NCBI GenBank assembly: GCA_949288335.1
Contig: CASEJU010000055.1
Span: 1 to 32,845, forward strand
Direction: 5' to 3'
From: an uncultured bacterium
Lineage (GTDB): Bacteria; Bacillota_I; Bacilli_A; RF39; UBA660
Length of the DNA stretch: 32,845 bases
The position numbers were made by a program, and so were the translations under genes. Below are positions 9,054-16,214 of this stretch, in pieces; the first letter of the stretch is position 1; every line of letters begins with the position of its first letter. The notes beneath the pieces were generated by a model. The model was given only the letters and a program-made list of their open reading frames with translations. It was not told where the DNA came from and did not search any database.

Positions 9054-9706
9054 TGCTGTGAAAAAGTCATGGTCATACCAAGGTTTGATACCGTAACTTC
9101 ACTAGTTGATAATTCGGTTGCATTCTGACTATAACTTATTAAAGCCATACAGCCAGTTGATTCTCCAGGTTTTAATGGATACATATTTAAATCAATCGTT
9201 GGTGAATCAGATTGTCTAGGTCCTGAGCATCCGTAAACTATTTCAAGAGCATTAGTTGTAATTTCAACGGTTTGACATGATCCATTATCTTCGTTACACG
9301 TTACTTCAACTTTTTGATTGCCACAAATTAGTTCCTCATCTTCTTTATTTCCAGTAGAAGACGTACACGTAATCTCCGGCACGGTGATATTAGTTGCTTT
9401 TACAGTGGTTTCTCCGTCATTTACAACGTCCCATCCAAAAGACGCTAAATCACCAGGCTTAGTTAGGGTAACCGAAAAATTACCAATCGTAGTTTTATCA
9501 ATTATTTGTGGTAAAGAAACAAACATATCTTCTGTGGTAACTTCTATCCTATTATAATGCACGTCCATTTTATATGGATCAACTTCTAGCTCACCATTTA
9601 TTGTTAAAACTTGTGATAACGCTGCAAACGCAACCGTTAAGCCAATAACTAACATGACTAAAACAATAATTATTATCATTTTTTTCTTTCTTTGTTTTTC
9701 CATCAT
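9050..9706 (-). CDS. Secreted/anchored surface protein, paralogue 2
   Basis: 218 aa. A basic N-terminus, a hydrophobic helix (about 9-28) and AFAALSQ, a plausible signal-peptidase region, open the protein. The mature part is beta-rich, with LTINGELEV-type strands, acidic residues and six cysteines that could form disulfides. The first ~40 residues closely match those of the gene just upstream (GLTVAFAALSQ then LTING), so the two are paralogues. The pattern recalls TasA/camelysin-like or other SipW-type matrix proteins, but no SipW peptidase is visible nearby. Surface, matrix or pilus-like role is inference. Confidence 0.7.
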   Translation of the reverse strand: MMEKQRKKKMIIIIVLVMLVIGLTVAFAALSQVLTINGELEVDPYKMDVHYNRIEVTTEDMFVSLPQIIDKTTIGNFSVTLTKPGDLASFGWDVVNDGETTVKATNITVPEITCTSSTGNKEDEELICGNQKVEVTCNEDNGSCQTVEITTNALEIVYGCSGPRQSDSPTIDLNMYPLKPGESTGCMALISYSQNATELSTSEVTVSNLGMTMTFSQQ

Positions 9707-9721
9707 CCATCACCACCGAGA

Positions 9722-10366
9722 TTAATTTTGAACGTAGTTTAGCGTTAAGTCTAAACCAGTTATCGAAACATTATCATCAGGTGTATTTGATGCTTTCGCA
9801 TCATAATAAACAATATAAGTAAAAAGTTGTGTTTCACCTGCTTTTATAACATCACCCTCTTTTAAAGAATATCCATTCTCTATTATATATTCAAACATTT
9901 CTTCTTCCGAATCAAAATTAGGAGCTATTTCTTCCATTTCTTCTTGGCTCATCAAAAACGATATAACCTTTAAGTTGTCACATACCATTTGCGCATCTTC
10001 TTCATCACCAGTTAAAGACGTACATATTGGTCTTTCATTTTTAACTATGCTATCTAATCTTGCATCTATGGTTCCAGAGTTTACAAGGTTGACCCCAATT
10101 ACAGCATGGTCTCCAGGCTTTCTTAAGTAAGCTTTAAAACCAGTTATGGATGTACCTGTTACCTCCGGCTTTTCAACTTTACCACCCGGGTAATCCATCG
10201 CAAAAGATTCAGGATCAAATTGAACGTTCCAAGAAGCTGCATCTACGTTTGCAGATCCATTTATTGTTAAAGTTTGCGATAGTGCTGCAAACGCAACCGT
10301 TAAACCTAAAACTAATAAAACTAATGCAATAACTGTTAACGTTTTTATTTTTCTTTCTTTTTCCAT
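9722..10366 (-). CDS. Secreted/anchored surface protein, paralogue 1
   Basis: 214 aa, same design as the gene 15 bp downstream: RKIK-type basic start, hydrophobic helix (about 8-27), AFAALSQTLTING, then an acidic beta-rich domain with two cysteines. A conserved TKPGD/RKPGD motif in the middle of both proteins suggests the same fold. First gene of a two-gene operon behind a sigma-A promoter, with AGGAGTGG before ATG. Likely exported and surface-retained. Family assignment beyond a TasA/camelysin-like general pattern is not possible from sequence alone. Confidence 0.7.
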   Translation of the reverse strand: MEKERKIKTLTVIALVLLVLGLTVAFAALSQTLTINGSANVDAASWNVQFDPESFAMDYPGGKVEKPEVTGTSITGFKAYLRKPGDHAVIGVNLVNSGTIDARLDSIVKNERPICTSLTGDEEDAQMVCDNLKVISFLMSQEEMEEIAPNFDSEEEMFEYIIENGYSLKEGDVIKAGETQLFTYIVYYDAKASNTPDDNVSITGLDLTLNYVQN

Positions 10367-10427
10367 TTTACCACTCCTATGTTACTACTTTTACTATTAT
10401 AAAATATATACTACCCATCTAAACATA

Positions 10428-10456
10428 ATTATACTATCTATAAAGTGTCAAATCAA
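10428..10456 (-). promoter_or_regulatory. Promoter of the surface-protein operon
   Basis: Minus-strand TTGATT (10456-10451), 17-bp spacer, TATAAT (10433-10428), about 60 bp before the ATG. A second TTGACA overlaps the spacer but is too close to the -10 to be used with it. Confidence 0.75.
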
Positions 10457-10485
10457 CATTTTACAATTTATATGTTAAAAAAATG

Positions 10486-10508
10486 TAAAAAGATAGATTT
10501 AATCTATC
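10486..10508 (-). terminator. Terminator after the tspO-like gene
   Basis: Minus-strand hairpin GATAGATT/AATCTATC with a minimal loop, followed by TTTTT. It overlaps the stop codon of the TspO-family gene. Confidence 0.75.
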
Positions 10509-10971
10509 AATTTAAAATATAAATACCTAAATTTAAGAAACCTGCAAATAATATCCATAAGACGTAAGGGAAGTTTAAATACGCCGTCTTTTTATCAATT
10601 TTATAAAACTTTACAATCATAATAACAACAGATACTAAAAGAAGTATAATCCAAATAAACGCGAATAAATAAGCACTAAATCCAAAGAATATTAAACTCC
10701 AAAGTGAGTTAATAACAAGCTGAATACCATACCAAATAATTGCATCACTTTTATTCTTATCATTTGATTCAGTAATTATATAGCAAGATATACTCATTAA
10801 TAAATAAAGAATGCTCCATACAATCGGAAATATTATTCCAGGTACGTCTACCGGTTTTTGTAGTTCCTTAAAGGTATCCATGTTATTCATGGTAAACCAA
10901 CTAAAAAAGCTTCCAACTATAAAAGTAATTAGGGTTATTATAATTAATCTTTTCCAGTTTATTTTTTTCAT
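10507..10971 (-). CDS. TspO/MBR family protein
   Basis: 154 aa with five membrane helices, the length and topology of bacterial TspO (tryptophan-rich sensory protein). Recognisable are the N-terminal SWFT, the QKPVDVPG loop before helix 2, PIVWSILYLLM in helix 2, the NSLWSLIFFG helix 3 and a conserved NFPYVLWILFAGFLN helix 5. TspO proteins bind tetrapyrroles and other hydrophobic ligands and link to stress responses. The start is 37 bp downstream of the nucleosidase-like gene, and no strong promoter lies between, so the two are probably co-transcribed. Confidence 0.88.
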   Translation of the reverse strand: MKKINWKRLIIITLITFIVGSFFSWFTMNNMDTFKELQKPVDVPGIIFPIVWSILYLLMSISCYIITESNDKNKSDAIIWYGIQLVINSLWSLIFFGFSAYLFAFIWIILLLVSVVIMIVKFYKIDKKTAYLNFPYVLWILFAGFLNLGIYILN

Positions 10972-11008
10972 GTTATCACCACTATTATTTTAGTTTATTT
11001 CTTCTATT

Positions 11009-11704
11009 TTATGCCTCATAAAACTCTTTTATAAATTTATAAGTTATTCTTTGCAGTATTCTACTAGACTCTTCGTCGTATAAATTATATTGTTTAATAC
11101 CATTATTGTTAGAGAAATTAGAAATAACCTTTACACAAGCATAAGAAATACTATTTATATGACAGAACTCACCTACGCTACCAGACTCACAGTCCACTGC
11201 GCCGGCATTATATTCTCTTCTTATACTATTAGATAAATTATAATTAGTAACAAACATATCAGACGTTGCTATTAAATCATTGGAATAACTTACCCCAACT
11301 GAATTACAGGATCTTTGCAAACATCCAACTAAGTCATCATCCGTCTTATAAAGCGCTTTATCAACTTTAGGTATTTGCCCGGCACCATATCCATTAGGCA
11401 TAAAATCAACGTCAAACTGTAAACATGACCTTGGAATTACCGCCGAAAAAATATCATTCATATCGGTTATACTTCCCGCTGTTCCCATTACCAAAATCGC
11501 CTTAACGTTATAATTATCACAAATGAATCTTAAGCTGCTTCCAATGTTTACTTTTCCGTATCCACTTGTTAAGATTAAAAATTCATGTCCTTTATAATTA
11601 CATTTATAAACTTCAGACATATTAGGACTTGTTTCTTTAGAATAATTTAATTTTTCTAATAAATAACTTACGTAACATTTATCAGACGTTACAATTGCTA
11701 GCAT
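11009..11704 (-). CDS. MTAN/PNP-fold nucleosidase homologue with altered active site
   Basis: 231 aa, the length of 5'-methylthioadenosine/S-adenosylhomocysteine nucleosidases. The fold markers are present: VMGTAGS (ribose/purine cradle) near 72, ATSDMFV near 146, and the AVDCESG segment whose Glu173 corresponds to the ribose-binding Glu of MTAN. Two residues expected for MTAN catalysis are not there by my alignment: the N-terminal water-activating Glu is replaced (SDKCY) and the purine-protonating Asp of the ISD motif is Asn196 (VISNFS). It may be an altered-specificity enzyme or a pseudoenzyme. AGGAGG precedes ATG. Confidence 0.75.
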   Translation of the reverse strand: MLAIVTSDKCYVSYLLEKLNYSKETSPNMSEVYKCNYKGHEFLILTSGYGKVNIGSSLRFICDNYNVKAILVMGTAGSITDMNDIFSAVIPRSCLQFDVDFMPNGYGAGQIPKVDKALYKTDDDLVGCLQRSCNSVGVSYSNDLIATSDMFVTNYNLSNSIRREYNAGAVDCESGSVGEFCHINSISYACVKVISNFSNNNGIKQYNLYDEESSRILQRITYKFIKEFYEA

Positions 11705-11782
11705 ATAGCACCTCCTAATAAATGTATATTTGTTTTAATTTATTTTTATTTACATAAAATTATCTTAAGAAAGGATGATTTT

Positions 11783-12985
11783 ATGGCATATAAAGTAGCG
11801 ATTGACGCAGCAGCTGGTGGAAGCGATAATGGTGCAACAGGAAACGGAATAATAGAAAAAGATTACACTCTTTTAATTTCAAAATACATAAGTGAACGTC
11901 TAAATGATTTAGGAATAGAAAACTTTTTAATTAGAGATAGTGATGAAACATTAAGCGATAATGAAAGAGTAGAAATAATAAAAGACACATATGGTACCGG
12001 AAATAACATAATCGTAATATCAAACCGTTTAAACAGTGGAAATAACAATGGTGCAGAAATAATGTATCCATTAAGAAGTAATAGTAGATTAGCAGCAAGT
12101 ATCGCCGGTAATTTAGAAGATATAGGACAAACCGTAATAAAATACTACCAACTAAGAAATAGTGATGATACCTCTTTGGATGATGATTATCTAATAAGGA
12201 ACACTGCTAATAACCAAACGATTGTAATAGATTACGGATACGTTGGAAACGAAAGTGACGCAAACTTTTTAAAAAACAACTACGAAGCGCTTGCAGAAGC
12301 AGTGGTAAAATCAATCGCAGATTATGCTGGAGTTACTTATACACCAGCTAATTTAGAAGGTTACTTTATAGTTCAAAAAGGAGATAGCCTATGGTCAATC
12401 GCAAGCAAAAACAATACTACCGTGGATGAACTAAAAAAACTTAATAACCTATCTTCAAACACTTTGCAAATTGGTCAATTATTAAAACTGCCTACTTCTA
12501 GTGATAGCGAAAATAACAATACTTCAGAGAAAAACATATATACCGTAAAAAAAGGAGATAGTCTTTGGGCCATTGCTAATAAATACGGTACGAGTGTTGA
12601 AGAGCTAAAAAAAGCTAACAGTTTAACTTCCAATAACCTGTCAATCGGACAGACACTTATTATTCCAGGTAATAGTGTACCTGGACAAACAGAAATAACG
12701 TACACCGTAAAAAAAGGAGATAGTTTATGGGCCATTGCCAACAAATATGACACCACGGTAGAAAAAATTAAAAGTACCAACAATCTATCAACAAATACCT
12801 TACAGATTGGCCAGGTACTAATAATACCTAGCAGTTCTAGTTTTACTAATTACACCGTTGTAAAAGGAGATAATTTATGGAGCATTGCCAAAAGATATAA
12901 CACAACCGTTAATAACATCAAAAAATTAAACGGATTAACATCCGATAGTTTATCCATCGGACAAAAACTGTTATTACCAACATAA
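11783..12985 (+). CDS. LysM protein with degenerate Amidase_3 domain
   Basis: 400 aa: an Amidase_3 (N-acetylmuramoyl-L-alanine amidase) fold at 1-185, then four LysM repeats (about 194-237, 252-295, 306-349 and 357-400), each with (V/K)KGDxLW and GQxLxxP. Against the intact paralogue at 13740-15140, the first zinc His is Ala11 (AAAGGSD for AGHGGSD), the second zinc His is Arg82 (SNRLN for SNHLN) and the catalytic Glu is Asp150. Only the zinc Glu25 remains. It should bind peptidoglycan without cutting it. No signal peptide, yet the frame is intact, so the loss looks functional rather than decay. AAAGGATG precedes ATG. Confidence 0.9.
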   Translation: MAYKVAIDAAAGGSDNGATGNGIIEKDYTLLISKYISERLNDLGIENFLIRDSDETLSDNERVEIIKDTYGTGNNIIVISNRLNSGNNNGAEIMYPLRSNSRLAASIAGNLEDIGQTVIKYYQLRNSDDTSLDDDYLIRNTANNQTIVIDYGYVGNESDANFLKNNYEALAEAVVKSIADYAGVTYTPANLEGYFIVQKGDSLWSIASKNNTTVDELKKLNNLSSNTLQIGQLLKLPTSSDSENNNTSEKNIYTVKKGDSLWAIANKYGTSVEELKKANSLTSNNLSIGQTLIIPGNSVPGQTEITYTVKKGDSLWAIANKYDTTVEKIKSTNNLSTNTLQIGQVLIIPSSSSFTNYTVVKGDNLWSIAKRYNTTVNNIKKLNGLTSDSLSIGQKLLLPT

Positions 12986-13041
12986 TTTTTAATATTTATA
13001 AACCATTATTTATGTTATCATATAAGTAATGGAGTGATTAT

Positions 13042-13245
13042 ATGACTTTTGATAAACAAGTTGAAAAAGCAAAACAAGAAAAACTAAAATACAGGATAAT
13101 AAAAGATGTTGTATTTATCTTACTTGGAATCGTATTTTTAGCAATTTCTATTTTCGTTTCTTTTAAGAGCAAAGAAGATGATGTTGATAAAAATGATAAT
13201 AAAACAAAAACAGCGATTACTACGGTAGAAAAAGACAAAAACTAA
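13042..13245 (+). CDS. Small single-pass membrane protein
   Basis: 67 aa: a Lys/Gln-rich cytoplasmic start, one hydrophobic helix (about 23-42) and a Lys/Asp/Asn-rich tail. GGAGTG lies eight bases before ATG. It sits between the degenerate LysM amidase and cwlJ on the same strand, so a role with the cell-wall/spore proteins is possible. No family recognised. Confidence 0.7.
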   Translation: MTFDKQVEKAKQEKLKYRIIKDVVFILLGIVFLAISIFVSFKSKEDDVDKNDNKTKTAITTVEKDKN

Positions 13246-13286
13246 TAATGTTTTTTTTCTTGCATAAATTTAATTAGGTGATTATA

Positions 13287-13712
13287 TTGATAGTTAAGTA
13301 TACAGAAAAAGAATTAGATTTACTAGCAAGATTAATGAGAGCAGAAGCCCTTGGTGAAGGTAACCTTGGGATGCTTATGGTTGGAAACGTTGGTATTAAC
13401 CGGGTAATAGCAAATTGCTTAGACTTTAAAAACGTACGATCAATACAAGATATGGTATATCAATCTCCCGGTGGCTTTTCAGGCATAAACAGTGCTTTAT
13501 TTCAAAGTTCATCTACCACAGCGGAAAAAAACTTAGCGAAAAGAGTAATTAGGGGTGAATACTTTCATCCAGCAACAAACGCACTATGGTTTTATGCTCC
13601 CGGAACTGGCAACTCGTGCAAAACAACTTGGTATAATCAAGCTAACGCAGGAAAATATAAAAATCATTGTTTTTATGAACCAGCAAAAGGTGTTTGTAAA
13701 GAATTACACTAA
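13287..13712 (+). CDS. cwlJ: CwlJ-type spore cortex-lytic hydrolase
   Basis: 141 aa, almost the same length as B. subtilis CwlJ (142 aa), and like it without a signal peptide. Conserved SleB/CwlJ (Hydrolase_2) landmarks: LLARLMRAEALGEG with the catalytic Glu, GMLMVGNVGINRV, NCLDFK, MVYQ, WYNQ and HCFYEP. Known CwlJ proteins are made in the mother cell, deposited at the coat-cortex border, and degrade cortex during germination. I chose TTG at 13287, preceded by AGGTG, which gives an N-terminus matching the family; the in-frame GTG at 13278 lies inside that ribosome binding site. No gerQ neighbour is visible. Confidence 0.92.
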   Translation: MIVKYTEKELDLLARLMRAEALGEGNLGMLMVGNVGINRVIANCLDFKNVRSIQDMVYQSPGGFSGINSALFQSSSTTAEKNLAKRVIRGEYFHPATNALWFYAPGTGNSCKTTWYNQANAGKYKNHCFYEPAKGVCKELH

Positions 13713-13741
13713 AAAAACTTATCGTTTGATAAGTTTTTTTT
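13711..13741. terminator. Bidirectional terminator between cwlJ and the LysM amidase
   Basis: Near-perfect hairpin AAAAAACTTATC-GTTT-GATAAGTTTTTT flanked by A and T runs, placed between convergent genes so that it serves both strands. Confidence 0.92.
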
Positions 13742-15140
13742 ATGGGATAATTAAAGTTTGACCTATACTTAATATGTCAGAATTTAAGTTATTCATCATT
13801 CTAATAGCGTTTATACTAACACCAAAACGATTGGCAATACTCCATAAACTATCCCCTTTTTGAACGACGTAAAGATTTGATGTTGTACTACCATTACTAG
13901 AGTCTGTATTAGTAGGAATTATTAAAAGCTGACCAATACTTAATACGTCGGAGCTTAAATTATTAGCACGCTTTAAATCATCTACCGAAACTCCGTAAGC
14001 CGTTGAAATGGAATATAAACTATCTCCTCTTTGGACAATATAAGTATTCGTGTTTATAACGTCGTCATCATCTCCCGTACTTTCAACATCACCAGGTATA
14101 GTTAAAGTTTGACCAACACTTAAAATGTTACTAGTTAAATTGTTTTTGTTCATAATAGCAGCAGGAGTAGTGTTATACTTAAGCGCAATTGAATATAAAG
14201 TATCGCCTTTTTGTACTATATATACCGTATCCATATCCGGCATTTCTACACCACTATTCCCCGTGTTTGGTATTTGTAATACCTGACCTACGTAAATGGT
14301 ATTAGTTGCTAAATCATTAAGGTTAGCTAGTTCATCCACCGTGGTGTTATTAGCATTTGCAATAGACCATAAGCTATCTCCTTTTTGTACAACATACGTT
14401 ACGTTTGTCTGATCTGATGGTGCTACTCCAGGTATAACTAACTGTTGTCCAACACTTATTAAATTTGACGATAAGTTATTAGCATTTTTTATTTCGTTTA
14501 CACCAACGTTAAACCTTTTAGCAATACTCCATAAACTATCCCCTTTTTGAACCGTATAGGTATCATTAACGGTGTTGCCTCCTGGTGCAACATAGTTATA
14601 ACCTTTGTATTCTGCTACAGCTTTAACAACTGCCTCAGCCCATTTTTCCCAATCATTTCTAATTTGGTTTTTATCATCCTTCGTAGAATCCAAAAAAGCA
14701 TATTCAATTAATACTGATTCAGCAGGTGAAGTATTTCTAATTATGTAATAATAATCTTGATTTTGATTTGATGGTAGCCTTCTTTGGTACCATTTTCTTA
14801 TGTTTTGTCCGGTTGCCTCTATGTTATCAAGAATCATTTTAGATAATGTATCATTGTTTCTTAGTGCGTAAACAACTTCCGCACCGTCGCCACCACCGGC
14901 GTTTAAGTGATTAGAAATAACTATGTCATCACTACTTGTTATATTAGGTTTTATCACGTTTATGCGATTCGTTGGATTAAGAGTTGTATCACCAGTTCTT
15001 GTAATAACGGTTGGTATTCCAAGTTCTTTAAATCTGTTATACATATAATTAGCAATTTTAAGCGTATAATCCTTTTCTACTATATCTCCGCTTGATGCGC
15101 CAGGATCTGAGCCACCATGTCCAGCATCTACTATAACCAT
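13740..15140 (-). CDS. N-acetylmuramoyl-L-alanine amidase (Amidase_3) with five LysM domains
   Basis: 466 aa. The Amidase_3 domain (1-185) has all zinc ligands and the catalytic residue: His8 in AGHGGSD, Glu22 in VEKDY, His78 in SNHLN and Glu146 in LIEYAFL. Five LysM repeats follow (about 193-236, 248-291, 306-349, 367-410 and 423-466), separated by Gly/Ser/Asp/Asn linkers. The enzyme cleaves the lactyl-L-alanine bond of peptidoglycan. There is no signal peptide, unlike vegetative exported amidases. AAGGAAGTG precedes ATG and a sigma-K-like promoter lies just upstream. I infer a mother-cell enzyme acting on the spore or sporangium wall. Confidence 0.92.
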   Translation of the reverse strand: MVIVDAGHGGSDPGASSGDIVEKDYTLKIANYMYNRFKELGIPTVITRTGDTTLNPTNRINVIKPNITSSDDIVISNHLNAGGGDGAEVVYALRNNDTLSKMILDNIEATGQNIRKWYQRRLPSNQNQDYYYIIRNTSPAESVLIEYAFLDSTKDDKNQIRNDWEKWAEAVVKAVAEYKGYNYVAPGGNTVNDTYTVQKGDSLWSIAKRFNVGVNEIKNANNLSSNLISVGQQLVIPGVAPSDQTNVTYVVQKGDSLWSIANANNTTVDELANLNDLATNTIYVGQVLQIPNTGNSGVEMPDMDTVYIVQKGDTLYSIALKYNTTPAAIMNKNNLTSNILSVGQTLTIPGDVESTGDDDDVINTNTYIVQRGDSLYSISTAYGVSVDDLKRANNLSSDVLSIGQLLIIPTNTDSSNGSTTSNLYVVQKGDSLWSIANRFGVSINAIRMMNNLNSDILSIGQTLIIP

Positions 15141-15198
15141 ATTATCACTTCCTTCAAAGTATTGTATGATTAATACCTAATTGGGTGATAATAAAAAA
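15112..15198. repeat. 87-bp direct repeat, copy A
   Basis: Covers the first ~10 codons and promoter of the LysM amidase and the GTG start of the divergent 56-aa gene. It matches 23505-23591 in 82 of 87 positions by hand alignment. Two of the five differences are synonymous changes in amidase codons His and Gly. Confidence 0.9.
15160..15186 (-). promoter_or_regulatory. Sigma-K-like mother-cell promoter of the LysM amidase
   Basis: Minus-strand AC within CACC (15186-15185), 16-bp spacer, then CATACAATA (15168-15160). This fits the published sigma-K consensus mACm-N16/17-CATAnnnTA exactly and lies just ahead of the ribosome binding site. The same elements and spacing persist in repeat copy B. 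Confidence 0.65.
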
Positions 15199-15355
15199 TA
15201 ACACAACAGATATAAAAGAATACTTTGAAGAAATATATAATTATCTAAGAAAGCAAAATGATATAGATAAAACATTGTTAGATAAAGCCGATACTATTGA
15301 AAGATTACTTAAAAATATAGAAAGAAAATATGAACGTCCTTTTGAAGAAAAATAA
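15185..15355 (+). CDS. Small hypothetical protein
   Basis: 56 aa, helical and charged (central YFEEIYNYLRKQN), reading GTG ATA ATA and ending in TAA at 15353, followed at once by a strong terminator. It is divergent from the LysM amidase. The GTG overlaps the amidase -35 element and no good ribosome binding site is visible, so the exact start is uncertain. The start of the same frame is present but cut after a few codons in repeat copy B. Confidence 0.5.
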   Translation: MIIKNNTTDIKEYFEEIYNYLRKQNDIDKTLLDKADTIERLLKNIERKYERPFEEK

Positions 15356-15391
15356 GCTAATTGTTATTTATGCAATTAGTTTATTTTTTTG
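15354..15391 (+). terminator. Terminator of the 56-aa gene
   Basis: CTAATTG (15357-15363) and CAATTAG (15373-15379) form a stem followed by TTTATTTTTTT. Confidence 0.85.
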
Positions 15392-15579
15392 GACGTGGCA
15401 CGTTCTGTTTGCTTTAGCAAATTAAAGTGGCAATAGAGCTAATAGGGTTTCAAAAGGGATAATCCCTTTGCACACAGCGTTATTGTATTTGACAATATCG
15501 TAGTTTGTTACCTAGTCGTCAAGAACTAGTTTTTAAACAGAAATTCATTAGTTACAAAGTTTCTTTTGGGTTTCTGTTT
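15392..15579 (+). ncRNA. Candidate structured noncoding RNA or DNA element
   Basis: About 190 bp without an ORF and visibly less AT-rich than the surrounding genes. It holds consecutive small hairpins: ACGT-GGC-ACGT, TTTGC-TTTA-GCAAA (15408-15421), AAAGGGAT-A-ATCCCTTT (15453-15469), TATTGT/ACAATA (15481-15497), and a last one with a U-tract (15511-15534). The succession of hairpins with a terminator suggests a small RNA. A transfer-origin-like site of a mobile element is the alternative. I could not match it to a named RNA family. Confidence 0.4.
15511..15535 (+). terminator. Terminator-like hairpin closing the structured region
   Basis: CTAGT (15512-15516) / ACTAG (15525-15529) followed by TTTTT. 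A larger AAACAGAAA...TTTCTGTTT repeat (about 15535-15580) may terminate the opposing gene. Confidence 0.55.
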
Positions 15580-16194
15580 TTAATTTTCTTCATGATATAA
15601 ATATTCATCTGGTATATTAGGATAACCACTAATATAAAAATTAAATATATCATTTAATACTTGTATACATATTCCATAAGAATTTTTATCTAATTTCTTT
15701 TCTTTGAAACAACTATATAATTGATTTTTAAAATTATAATATGAGTTTTCATAATTATTTTTATCTAAATTTTTAATATTGCTTATGTTCTGTATTATAT
15801 TGCTTAATTCATTTATTTCTAATTCAATTTTAGAATTAACTTTACTTTCTATATCTTCAATTAATTCATATAAAGAAAGTGCTAATAAATAATTAGAATA
15901 ATCAGTATTGGAAAAACTTTCATATTGATTAAAATAGTTTTTAAGGTCATTTATTGAATAATCATTCATATTAATTTCACTTAATTGATTACATAAATCA
16001 GAATCCAATACATAACCTTTTAGCGATATTTTATTAAGCTTTAATGTTTTCTCTATTTGATAATCGTTATCTGATAATTCTACAAGTTCATTTGCTTTTG
16101 TTATAAAATTAAATATTTTATTGTTAATATCATCATGAATTTTATCTATTTCAACATATGATTTTAATATTTTTACATTCAAATTATTATCCAT
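15580..16194 (-). CDS. Hypothetical helical protein of the accessory block
   Basis: 204 aa, very Asn/Lys/Ile/Tyr-rich, no signal peptide or membrane segment, predominantly helical with likely coiled-coil segments. AAGGATG lies upstream of ATG. It follows a broken HAD-like gene and was probably in the same operon as the nucleotidyltransferase-like gene at 16636-17982. No family recognised; base composition is like the other accessory genes and unlike the core genes. Confidence 0.7.
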   Translation of the reverse strand: MDNNLNVKILKSYVEIDKIHDDINNKIFNFITKANELVELSDNDYQIEKTLKLNKISLKGYVLDSDLCNQLSEINMNDYSINDLKNYFNQYESFSNTDYSNYLLALSLYELIEDIESKVNSKIELEINELSNIIQNISNIKNLDKNNYENSYYNFKNQLYSCFKEKKLDKNSYGICIQVLNDIFNFYISGYPNIPDEYLYHEEN

Positions 16195-16214
16195 GATATC
16201 ATCATCCTTAATTA

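Noticed and set aside
11705-11782. Sigma-E or sigma-K promoter for the pseudo-amidase
   Set aside because: A CATAAAAT word is present but no suitably spaced -35 element was found.
12360-12985. LysM-coding repeats as a DNA repeat or CRISPR array
   Set aside because: The periodicity is that of LysM protein domains, with variable codons and no fixed repeat-spacer pattern. No CRISPR array was seen in the window.
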